Positions 1-5,789 of a stretch of DNA of 5,789 nt are shown here, piece by piece; position 1 is the first letter of the stretch, and each line of letters opens with the position of its first letter. The translations under genes were made by a program, and so were the position numbers. The notes beneath the pieces were generated by a model. That model was given only the letters and a program-made list of their open reading frames with translations, was not told the DNA's origin and made no database searches. Source of the stretch: Acidobacteriaceae bacterium (GTDB taxonomy: Bacteria; Acidobacteriota; Terriglobia; Bryobacterales; Bryobacteraceae). Location: NCBI GenBank assembly GCA_019246575.1, contig JAFAQG010000964.1:1-5789 (forward strand), in the 5' to 3' direction.

Positions 1-205
1 GGTCGCGACCAACCACAGGCGCGTTGACCGCGGCTGCGACAAGTTCCCTGGAATCGCCACGGCGTACGTCAACCTCGCCCTGCACGATGCTGAGCCGTCC
101 CACGCCATGCTGCCGGTCCGCTGCCACATCCTGCTGACCGCTGACCATCGCGCAACCGGCGACAGCGACGGCGATCGTGACCAGCACTCGGCGTTTACTG
201 CGCAT
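1..205 (-). CDS. FecR-like (DUF6600-type) envelope protein, N-terminal fragment
   Basis: This is the first 68 codons of a gene that continues past the left edge. It starts at ATG 205-203, with an AGGA ribosome-binding site 8 nt upstream. Residues 1-17 are a short export signal: basic MRSKRR, then a small hydrophobic stretch (VLVTIAVAVAG). Residues 15-18 read VAGC, an acceptable lipobox, so Cys18 may be lipidated; signal peptidase I cleavage a few residues later is the alternative. From about residue 38 it reads RLSIVQGEVDVRRGD and then VAAAVNAPVVGRD. From memory this resembles the opening of FecR-domain/DUF6600 proteins common in Acidobacteriota, where a beta-rich domain follows the signal. 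Those proteins are envelope-located and mostly of unknown function; a FecR-type sigma-regulator role should not be assumed, because no transmembrane anti-sigma arrangement is visible. It is separated from the kinase gene by 119 bp and probably belongs to another transcription unit. Confidence 0.7.
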   Translation of the reverse strand, partial: MRSKRRVLVTIAVAVAGCAMVSGQQDVAADRQHGVGRLSIVQGEVDVRRGDSRELVAAAVNAPVVGRD

Positions 206-213
206 TTGCGGAA

Positions 214-217
214 TCCT
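214..217 (-). promoter_or_regulatory. Ribosome-binding site of the FecR-like gene
   Basis: On the minus strand AGGA (within CGCAGGA) lies 8 nt before the ATG at 205-203. This is a normal Shine-Dalgarno spacing and supports that start. It is the only well-placed Shine-Dalgarno sequence among the four starts visible in the window. Confidence 0.55.
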
Positions 218-291
218 GCGCACAAGTACACGCGTCGTGCCAAATCACTCTGACCGACAAAACAAGGCCGCAGGCGGAACTTTGGTGGTTG

Positions 292-321
292 AAAAGAACC
301 GCCGGTGGGCCGCTTCCACCG
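292..321 (-). terminator. Weak candidate intrinsic terminator after the histidine kinase gene
   Basis: On the minus strand, just after the kinase stop codon (327-325), CGGTGG (321-316) and CCACCG (308-303) form a 6-bp GC-rich stem with a 7-nt loop. The stem is followed by GCGG and then TTCTTTT (298-292). Position and polarity suit termination of the operon. However, the stem is short, the T tract is interrupted by a C, and it begins 4 nt from the stem, so this is a weak candidate. Confidence 0.35.
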
Positions 322-324
322 CCG

Positions 325-1038
325 TTAGAAGGGGACGGCGATCTTGAAGGTGGACCCGTTCCGGCCGTCGCTCTCGACCCAGATCCTGCCTCCGTGCGCG
401 GCAGCGATCTTCGAGCACATCGCGAGGCCGAGACCCGTTCCCGGAATGTCCTTCCCGTGCAGTCGCTTGAATGGGCGGAAGACGAATTCATGATACCGGG
501 GCTCGATGCCCGGGCCGTTGTCGGCAACGGAAATCAAATAGCCGTCATCGGTTTCTTCGGCCGAGATCTCGACCCGCGGCGGCGCCGTGCCGCGATATCG
601 GAGCGCATTTTCAATGAGGTTCTCAAACAGGAGTACGAACTGACTCTCATTGACAGAGACTTCGGGCAGCTCGCGGCACGAGATCTCTGCACTCGAATCA
701 CGGATCTGCTGCTGAAGCTTCAGCAGCGTCATTTGGACGATGACCTTGAGAGCGATATTGGTGCGCGGAGGAGAGCGATAGATCCTTGTAAACGTGTTGA
801 GGCGATCGACGATTGCTACGGCAGACCCTATACCGTCCGCGATAAACTTTCCGTACTGCGATGTCTGCTCGCCGGCCGGGCTCTGCCGAATCAGCAGCTG
901 GCTGTAAGACGAAACGGAACGAAGGGCCGACTTCACATCGTGACTGACGGCGTAAACAATGTCTTCCAGTTCTTCTTTCAGCCTGATATTCTCGTCGAGC
1001 GCTTCCCTGAGCCGCTCCTCCGTTGAGGTGGAAGCCAT
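325..1038 (-). CDS. Soluble sensor-less histidine kinase (HisKA + HATPase_c)
   Basis: This 237-aa protein has the two core domains of a two-component sensor kinase and little else. Residues 5-30 are a charged heptad-like helix (a probable coiled coil). The dimerisation domain has H-box SHDVKSALR with phosphoacceptor His33. The ATPase domain follows: N-box FENLIENALRYR (139-149, with Asn140 and Asn144), G1 box DNGPGI (173-178), F-box FVFRPF (185-190) and G2 box GTGLGLA (200-206). All ATP-binding motifs look intact, so activity is likely. There is no signal peptide, membrane segment, PAS/GAF domain or receiver, so the protein should be cytoplasmic and take its signal through a partner or the N-terminal helix. 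The usual proline five residues after the phosphoacceptor His is Ala38 here. The start lies 9 bp after the M3 gene stop with no Shine-Dalgarno sequence, so translational coupling is plausible. Its partner regulator and signal are unknown. Confidence 0.9.
   Translation of the reverse strand: MASTSTEERLREALDENIRLKEELEDIVYAVSHDVKSALRSVSSYSQLLIRQSPAGEQTSQYGKFIADGIGSAVAIVDRLNTFTRIYRSPPRTNIALKVIVQMTLLKLQQQIRDSSAEISCRELPEVSVNESQFVLLFENLIENALRYRGTAPPRVEISAEETDDGYLISVADNGPGIEPRYHEFVFRPFKRLHGKDIPGTGLGLAMCSKIAAAHGGRIWVESDGRNGSTFKIAVPF
708..727. repeat. Perfect 20-bp palindrome inside the histidine kinase gene
   Basis: The sequence GCTGCTGAAGCTTCAGCAGC equals its own reverse complement, with the centre between 717 and 718 and no spacer. 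It lies in the coding part for residues Thr104-Gln110 (TLLKLQQ) of the kinase. It may simply result from CTG-CTG-AAG-CTT-CAG-CAG codon choice. No second copy was noticed in the window. Confidence 0.6.
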
Positions 1039-1047
1039 GAGAACAAA

Positions 1048-3087
1048 TTACGCCGCTACAAGCCCTAATCGCTCCAGCAAAGCGCCCTGTTCGGGATCGC
1101 GCCCCATAAAGCGCCGGTACAGTTCGGAAGGATCGTCGCTGTCTCCAGATTCCAAAATGTTGCGACGGTAGTCGCTTCCCGTGCTCGCGTTGAAGATACC
1201 TTCACGCTGGAACCGAGTGAATGCGTCGGCATCCAGAACTTCAGCCCATTTATATGAATAGTAACCGGCGCCGTACCCGACCGGATTGGCGAACAAATGG
1301 CTGAAACTCGCGATTATGCCGTACTCGGGAGGCAGCGGAACAGAGCTGAACTGTTCGAGAATGCCGCGCGTGTAGGCAAGCACGTCGCCATCGCGATCCG
1401 GATCGTATTCCCGGTGCAGCTTGAGATCGACCATTCCGAAACCGAGCTGCCGCATCTGGAGATTGGCGGTGCGGAACGTCCGCGCGCGTCGCATTTTTTG
1501 CAAGAGCTCGTCTGGAATCGGCTCCCCGGTCTGGTAGTGCCGTGCAAACAGGTGCAATGCCGCCCGCTCGATGCACCAGTTCTCCATAATTTGCGACGGC
1601 AGCTCGACGAAATCCCAGGGCACGTTTGTTCCTGCGAGCGTCCGCACGGGAACCCGGCTCAGAACATGGTGTAACAGATGACCGAATTCGTGAAAGACAG
1701 TCTCGACTTCGTTATGCGTTAACAGCGATGGCGTATGCGCTACCGGCGGGGTCAGATTTCCACACATTAACCCCAGGTGCGGCTTGCCGTCGTCGGGATG
1801 CCCAACGATGAGGGAATCCATCCACGCGCCGCCACGCTTGTTTTCGCGCGGGAACCAGTCGGTGTAGAAGCCGCCGAGAAACTTGCCGGAGACTGCATCT
1901 TCGACGCGGTAGTACTTAACGGCCGGATCCCAGCCCGGCACGCCGGATTCCTCGATGACCTTTATGGAGAGAATGCGGCTGAAAATATCAAACATGCCCG
2001 CGAGCACCCGATCGAGTTCGAAATACGGACGAAGCGCTTCTTCATCGAAATCGTACAGCTTGAGCCGTTGCTTCTCGGCTATGTACGCCACGTCCCACGG
2101 CTCGATGTTCGAATATCCGACTTCCTGCGCAAATTCGGCCAAGCTCTCGTTTTCATCTCGGAAGAACGGCTCGGTTTTTTCGCGCAATTCCTGAAGGAAA
2201 AGCTCGGCCCGTTCTCCTGCTCGCGCCATGCGATCTTCGAGCACCAAGTCAGCGAAGTCAATGTAACCGAGAAGGTGAGCTTTTTGGCGGCGCAGGGCGA
2301 GGATTTCCGTTACCAGCGCGCGATTATCGAATTGACGTGAGGTAGCGCGGCTGTGGGACGCATGCCAGACCTCGCGGCGTACGTCGTGATCGTCGAGATA
2401 CGTCATCGTGGCGTGATAGCTCGGAGCTTGCAAAGTAAGCCGCCAGCCTTCCCTGCCCTTGCTCTTTGCGCTTTCCCGTGCTGCTATACGCGCGCTTTCG
2501 GGCAATCCCGCGAGTTTCGATTCGTCTGTGATCACGTATTCGAATGCGTTGGTTGCATCTAGAACATTTTCGGAGAATTTCGTCGTTGCCTTGGTGAGCG
2601 CGACATCCAGAGCCTCCAGTTTCTCCTTGCCCGAGGCATCGAGATCTGCGCCAGCGCGGCGGAACCCCGAGACCGTCTTTTGGAGAAAACGTCTGTGTAC
2701 CGGTTCGAGAGTCTGCGCCTCGGCGCTCTCGTTCACGGCCTTAATGGCAGCCCATACGTTCGCGTCGAGGGGTATCGAACTGTAAAACAGGCTTACGGGC
2801 TCTTGCACGTTGTTGTATGCCGCACGGAGTTCGGCGGTAGTCGCAACCGATTCCAAGTGCCGAACGATTGCCATCGCATAATCGAGGGGCTCGGTCATGT
2901 GATCGAGCCTTGATAACACGTCCTTGTAAGTGCGCGGAACGTGCGGGCTGCCGAGGTCGGCAAGCCGTTTTCGCATCTCGCGTAGCAGCAGATCGATTGC
3001 GGGTTCGACGTGCTCAGGCCTGATGGCGTCGAATGGGACCGGCAGGCGCTCTATCAGAAGCGGATTATCGGTAACTTCTTCAGACAT
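1048..3087 (-). CDS. M3-family zinc oligopeptidase (oligopeptidase A / dipeptidyl carboxypeptidase type)
   Basis: This is a complete 679-aa protein, about the length of E. coli PrlC and Dcp. M3 enzymes are thermolysin-fold metallopeptidases that cut short peptides, typically in the cytoplasm after proteasome-like proteases. The opening, NPLLIERLPVPFDAIRPEHVEPAI, is typical of the family, and the first half is the expected alpha-helical lid region. The catalytic motif is HEFGH at 466-470: zinc ligands His466 and His470, catalytic Glu467. The third zinc ligand is Glu495 in DFVELPSQ, 25 residues after the second His as in thimet oligopeptidase. RGGAWMDS (418-425) and the Gly/Tyr-rich substrate loop GYGAGYYSYKWAEV (604-617) are also family hallmarks. 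No signal peptide is seen, so it is probably cytosolic. The loop and RGGAWMD resemble PrlC more than Dcp, but this does not settle the specificity. It starts 29 bp after the M13 gene without a clear Shine-Dalgarno sequence. Confidence 0.95.
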   Translation of the reverse strand: MSEEVTDNPLLIERLPVPFDAIRPEHVEPAIDLLLREMRKRLADLGSPHVPRTYKDVLSRLDHMTEPLDYAMAIVRHLESVATTAELRAAYNNVQEPVSLFYSSIPLDANVWAAIKAVNESAEAQTLEPVHRRFLQKTVSGFRRAGADLDASGKEKLEALDVALTKATTKFSENVLDATNAFEYVITDESKLAGLPESARIAARESAKSKGREGWRLTLQAPSYHATMTYLDDHDVRREVWHASHSRATSRQFDNRALVTEILALRRQKAHLLGYIDFADLVLEDRMARAGERAELFLQELREKTEPFFRDENESLAEFAQEVGYSNIEPWDVAYIAEKQRLKLYDFDEEALRPYFELDRVLAGMFDIFSRILSIKVIEESGVPGWDPAVKYYRVEDAVSGKFLGGFYTDWFPRENKRGGAWMDSLIVGHPDDGKPHLGLMCGNLTPPVAHTPSLLTHNEVETVFHEFGHLLHHVLSRVPVRTLAGTNVPWDFVELPSQIMENWCIERAALHLFARHYQTGEPIPDELLQKMRRARTFRTANLQMRQLGFGMVDLKLHREYDPDRDGDVLAYTRGILEQFSSVPLPPEYGIIASFSHLFANPVGYGAGYYSYKWAEVLDADAFTRFQREGIFNASTGSDYRRNILESGDSDDPSELYRRFMGRDPEQGALLERLGLVAA

Positions 3088-3116
3088 TCAATAATTGGAT
3101 CGAATTGCGGATACTG

Positions 3117-3722
3117 CTACCAAACACGGCAGCCTTGAGCCGCGTACATTTTCTCGCCAAGTTTGCATCCGAAAGCCCGGCTAAACTGCGGCATATTGGG
3201 CACGACACCATCGACTCGGAACCTGCCGGGCGCATGCGGATCGCCGAGCGCGAGTTGACGCGCCTCTTCCGGCCGCATATTCTCGCACCAGACCTGCGCG
3301 AATCCGAGAAAAAACTGCTGTTCCGGCGTATATTCACCCGTTTTCTCTGTGCTGGAAAGGCCCTTCTTCGCGAGATCATCGAGAAGCGCGAGATATGCCA
3401 GCCGTATGCCGCCGTTATCGGCTGTGTTTTCCCCAAGTGTAAGTCTGCCGTTGACCTGGACCCCGGGTGCAGCCGTAAATTTGCTGTATTCGTTGACGAA
3501 GCAATCGGCCAGCTTCTGGAACTGCTCGGCATCAGTCTTTTGCCACCAGTCCTTCAGGTTTCCCTCGGCATCGAACTGACGTCCTGCATCATCAAAGCCG
3601 TGCGTCAGTTCGTGACCGATCACGACGCCGATGGAGCCGTAGTTAACCGCATCGGACGCTTTATTGGAATAGAAGGGCGGCTGGAGGATGCCTGCCGGAA
3701 AATTGATGTTGTTTTCTGTCGG
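3117..3722 (-). repeat. Diverged tandem duplication: copy matching 5185-5789
   Basis: The catalytic end of the complete M13 gene (codon 479 to the stop) corresponds to the whole visible part of the upstream M13 gene at 5185-5787. Protein identity by hand is about 65 percent. DNA identity is uneven: exact 17-nt matches occur at 3700-3716 with 5765-5781 and at 3598-3614 with 5663-5679 (the HELTH region), and other parts have drifted. This indicates an old gene duplication in direct orientation, not a recent repeat. Confidence 0.8.
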
Positions 3723-5156
3723 ATTGTAATAGGCGTTCACGGTCGGCGGGCTCATTTGCCATTCCGTTCGGTCCACTGGCTTGCCGATCTTGTCGCGCTC
3801 GCGCTTGCTCTCGAACTCATTCGCGCGGAACCAGTTTCCGAAGTAATCATCGTTGACAATATTTACGGTCGAGTAATCTCTCCATTTCTCCGGATACCCA
3901 ATTTTGTTAGCTACAGCATCCAATTTGACTAATGCCTGTTTCTTTGTTTCAGGACTCATCCACGAAAGCGATTGGATGTCCTTGCCCATCTGCGCCTCGA
4001 TTTCGTGAACCATTGCGAGTGTTCGCTGCTTCCCCTGCTCGCCGAAAGTTTTCTCGACGAATTTACGGCCAAGCGCTTCGCCGAGCTCATCGTCTGTTGC
4101 GGCAACACAGCGTTTCCAGCGCGGCTTCAGTTCTTTGGCGCCGGAAAGCGTTCGGCCGTAAAAGTCAAAGTTCTCGTCTACGAAGGCCTTGGGCAGGAGT
4201 CTCGCGCCGGCATTCAGGTAGTGCCAGACGAGATAGTCCTTCAGATCATCCATGCTGCGGGTTGCCGTCATCTGGCTGAACGTTTTCACGAACTCGGGAA
4301 CGTCCACATTGAGCATCGTGAAGTGCGGCGCCGTAACAGCTGTGAAGAACTGCTCAAAGTTGAAGTTCGGGCTGAGCTGCTCGAGGTCGGAACTCGACAT
4401 TTCGTGCACCAGCTTTTGTGGGTCGCGGCGGGTCGTGATATCGAGCGAGGCTTTGGCCAGATCGGTTTCGAGGGACATAACGGAGTTGGCCTTCTTCGCC
4501 GCATCCGGCTCTGCGACACCGATCAGTTGAAACAATTTTGCGATGTGAGATACGTATTTCTTCCGAAGCTCAACGGATTGCGCATCCGTTCGGAAATAGT
4601 AATCACGTTCGGGCAGCCCGAGGCCGCCTTGATCGACGTCGGCGATCATCATGCGCGCGTTCTTGGGATCGGGCATTGAGTTGAAGCTAAAAAATACGCC
4701 CACCTGCCGTTGGTGCAGCCGCGCGACCTCGTCCAGAAGCTGCTCACGAGTGCGTATTTGCGAGATGCGGTCGAGCTCCGGTCTCAGAGGCGTCGTACCA
4801 CGCTGTTCAATGAGAGCTTCGTTCATGCAGGATTGGTAGAAGCCACCAATCTTCTGGTCAATAGCGGATGCATTTTGATGGCGCGCTGAGTCTTCGAGGA
4901 TGTCGCGAAGGATCGCCTGATTGCGATCGTAGAGCTCATTGAATCTGCCCCAGCTGCTTTCGTCTGCAGGTATGGGGTTGTTCTTCATCCAGGTTCCGCA
5001 AGCGTATTCATAGAAATCGTCACAGGGGTCAACGGAGTTGTCGATCGCCTTCAGGTCGAGGCCGCCGGCCGACTGTACTGTGGCATTCTGTGCTTGCAGA
5101 TAGCCGACACATATACACAGACAAAGTGCACCCGTTGCTAAAGATGCTGATCTCAT
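3117..5156 (-). CDS. Secreted M13-family (neprilysin-type) zinc metallopeptidase
   Basis: This is a complete 679-aa protein. Residues 1 to about 22 form a Sec signal peptide (MRS, then a hydrophobic core ending LQA), so the enzyme acts in the periplasm or outside; unlike mammalian neprilysin it has no retained membrane anchor. The N-terminal M13 domain starts at SVDPCDDFYEYACGTW (41-56). The catalytic domain has substrate-binding NAYYNP (474-479), zinc motif HELTH (515-519: His515 and His519 ligands, Glu516 catalytic), GENTAD (575-580: third ligand Glu576, supporting Asp580), and His641 and Arg647 in DPHAPGRFRVDG, matching the neprilysin transition-state His and substrate Arg. Eight cysteines fit the four conserved M13 disulfides: 45-664, 53-624, 110-350 and 552-676 (pairing inferred by homology). 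It ends with the classic CRVW. The ATG is the first possible start after an in-frame stop; its AGG lies only 2 nt away, a poor ribosome site. M13 enzymes cleave peptides up to a few kDa; the natural substrate here is unknown. Confidence 0.96.
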   Translation of the reverse strand: MRSASLATGALCLCICVGYLQAQNATVQSAGGLDLKAIDNSVDPCDDFYEYACGTWMKNNPIPADESSWGRFNELYDRNQAILRDILEDSARHQNASAIDQKIGGFYQSCMNEALIEQRGTTPLRPELDRISQIRTREQLLDEVARLHQRQVGVFFSFNSMPDPKNARMMIADVDQGGLGLPERDYYFRTDAQSVELRKKYVSHIAKLFQLIGVAEPDAAKKANSVMSLETDLAKASLDITTRRDPQKLVHEMSSSDLEQLSPNFNFEQFFTAVTAPHFTMLNVDVPEFVKTFSQMTATRSMDDLKDYLVWHYLNAGARLLPKAFVDENFDFYGRTLSGAKELKPRWKRCVAATDDELGEALGRKFVEKTFGEQGKQRTLAMVHEIEAQMGKDIQSLSWMSPETKKQALVKLDAVANKIGYPEKWRDYSTVNIVNDDYFGNWFRANEFESKRERDKIGKPVDRTEWQMSPPTVNAYYNPTENNINFPAGILQPPFYSNKASDAVNYGSIGVVIGHELTHGFDDAGRQFDAEGNLKDWWQKTDAEQFQKLADCFVNEYSKFTAAPGVQVNGRLTLGENTADNGGIRLAYLALLDDLAKKGLSSTEKTGEYTPEQQFFLGFAQVWCENMRPEEARQLALGDPHAPGRFRVDGVVPNMPQFSRAFGCKLGEKMYAAQGCRVW

Positions 5157-5184
5157 CGCCTGTTTAAAGTGTAATCAGCGTGAG

Positions 5185-5789
5185 CTACCAAACCCTGCAT
5201 CCGTTGGCAGATACCATGGGCTGTCCGGCGGAACATCCGAAGGCGGACGCGAATTCGGGCATATTCTGCAGTACGCCGTTAACGCGAAATTGACCGGGCG
5301 AATGCGGATCCGTCTGGGCGCGATAGTGGGATTCTTCAGGCCGAACGTTCTGACACCAAATCTGTGCGTATCCCAGAAAGAACCGCTGCTGCGGAGTATA
5401 GCCGTCAAGCTTCTGGTCGGTGACGCTTCCGTTCTGCAAACCGCCGAGTAGTGCCGCAAATGCCAAGCGGATACCGGCATTGTCCGCGCCGTTTTCGCCT
5501 AGTGTCAGACGACCGTTCAGGTTTACACCGGGCTGAGGGCTGAAACCTGAGTATTCATTTGCAATGCAATCAGCGCGCTTTTTAAACTCCGCTGCGTCCT
5601 GTTTCGTCCACCAATCGCGAAGATTACCGTCTGCATCGTACTGTCGTCCCTGGTCGTCGAAACCGTGCGTCAGTTCGTGTCCGATCACAGCTCCGATTCC
5701 GCCGAAGTTCACTGCCATATCGGCCGAGTTATTGTAAAACGGCGGTTGCAGAATCCCCGCCGGGAAATTGATGTTGTTTTCGAGCGGGT
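5185..5789 (-). CDS. M13-family zinc metallopeptidase, C-terminal fragment (runs off right edge)
   Basis: This is the last 200 residues of a second M13 peptidase; the reading frame stays open to the window edge, so the start and N-terminal domain are outside the window. The fragment opens at PLENNINFPAG, just after where the NAYYNP motif should be. It has HELTH (zinc His pair and catalytic Glu), GENGAD (third zinc ligand and supporting Asp), DPHSPGQFRVNG (His and Arg of the S1'/transition-state site), and the terminal CRVW. By hand alignment it is roughly two-thirds identical to the next gene, with one single-residue length difference near GSVTDQKLDG. All catalytic residues in view are kept, so it looks like a functional paralogue and not a decayed copy. 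Its stop lies 28 bp before the next start, with no terminator between. Secretion is expected from the family but the signal region is not visible. Confidence 0.95.
   Translation of the reverse strand, partial: PLENNINFPAGILQPPFYNNSADMAVNFGGIGAVIGHELTHGFDDQGRQYDADGNLRDWWTKQDAAEFKKRADCIANEYSGFSPQPGVNLNGRLTLGENGADNAGIRLAFAALLGGLQNGSVTDQKLDGYTPQQRFFLGYAQIWCQNVRPEESHYRAQTDPHSPGQFRVNGVLQNMPEFASAFGCSAGQPMVSANGCRVW

Larger units (their letters stand above)
206..324. other. Intergenic region between the histidine kinase and FecR-like genes
   Basis: This 119-bp stretch is the only non-coding gap longer than 30 bp in the window. Its right end holds a hairpin followed by a T-rich run that could end the peptidase-kinase operon. 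Its left end holds the ribosome-binding site of the FecR-like gene. A promoter for that gene is expected here, but I find no convincing -35/-10 pair. A TGGCACG sequence on the minus strand at 242-236 resembles the -24 half of a sigma-54 promoter, but its partner element is poor. Confidence 0.6.

Noticed and set aside
1..10. Palindrome GGTCGCGACC at the left edge
   Set aside because: It is 10 bp long, inside coding sequence, and of a kind expected by chance in GC-rich DNA.
227..242. Sigma-54-like promoter before the FecR-like gene (TGGCACG, 4 nt, GTGTA on the minus strand)
   Set aside because: The -24 half fits the consensus, but the -12 half lacks the GC pair, and the implied transcription start would fall within or next to the ribosome-binding site. 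The evidence is too weak to annotate.
289..1026. Plus-strand open frame of 245 codons opposite the kinase gene
   Set aside because: It lies wholly antisense to a gene with clear family motifs, and its translation is arginine-rich, low in recognisable domains and without a known fold. It is a by-product of GC-rich codon use.
3080..3532. Minus-strand frame of 150 codons overlapping the 3' end of the M13 gene and the M3 start
   Set aside because: It is out of frame with the M13 gene, overlaps its conserved catalytic end, and has a low-complexity Ser/Arg-rich translation. There is no sign of a programmed frameshift, since the M13 protein reaches its proper CRVW end.
3105..3932. Plus-strand open frame of 275 codons, and a second of 235 codons at 3972-4679, opposite the M13 gene
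   Set aside because: Both are antisense to the well-supported M13 coding sequence, with no recognisable domain or ribosome-binding site. They are treated as shadow frames.
1048..5156. The M3 and M13 proteins both being exactly 679 aa
   Set aside because: The two families are unrelated outside the zinc motif, and both lengths are normal for their families. The match is coincidence.
5096..5156. Lipoprotein signal in the complete M13 peptidase, given the cysteines at residues 12, 14 and 16
   Set aside because: None of these cysteines is preceded by a lipobox, and they lie within the hydrophobic core. An ordinary signal peptidase I site after LQA is the better reading.

Overview
All five genes that can be supported lie on the minus strand, so the window reads right to left. 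The DNA is moderately GC-rich and the genes are tightly packed. The content (tandem neprilysin-type M13 peptidases, an M3 oligopeptidase, a FecR-like envelope protein of the kind often labelled DUF6600) suggests a Gram-negative soil bacterium, most likely Acidobacteriota. That placement rests on family resemblance only; there is no marker gene here.

Layout in order of transcription: (1) 5789-5185, the C-terminal catalytic part of an M13 zinc metallopeptidase whose start lies beyond the right edge; (2) 5156-3117, a complete secreted M13 peptidase of 679 aa, a tandem paralogue of gene 1; (3) 3087-1048, a cytoplasmic M3-family oligopeptidase (PrlC/Dcp type), also 679 aa; (4) 1038-325, a short soluble sensor-less histidine kinase of 237 aa; (5) after a 119-bp gap with a weak terminator-like hairpin, 205-1, the first 68 codons of a secreted or lipoprotein FecR-like protein that runs off the left edge. 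The gaps between genes 1-4 are 28, 29 and 9 bp with no visible terminator, which fits a single operon.

The simplest reading of the operon is peptide use or turnover: two M13 enzymes cut peptides outside the cytoplasm, and the M3 enzyme finishes short peptides inside. The histidine kinase is the odd member. It has intact phosphoacceptor and ATP-binding motifs but no transmembrane segment, PAS/GAF domain or receiver, and no response regulator is visible. Whether it senses peptides or is only co-transcribed cannot be told from the sequence.

I saw no RNA gene, insertion sequence, CRISPR array, phage gene or disrupted gene. Nothing here amounts to a clearly new system; the points most worth checking are the tandem M13 pair and the coupling of peptidases to a minimal kinase.
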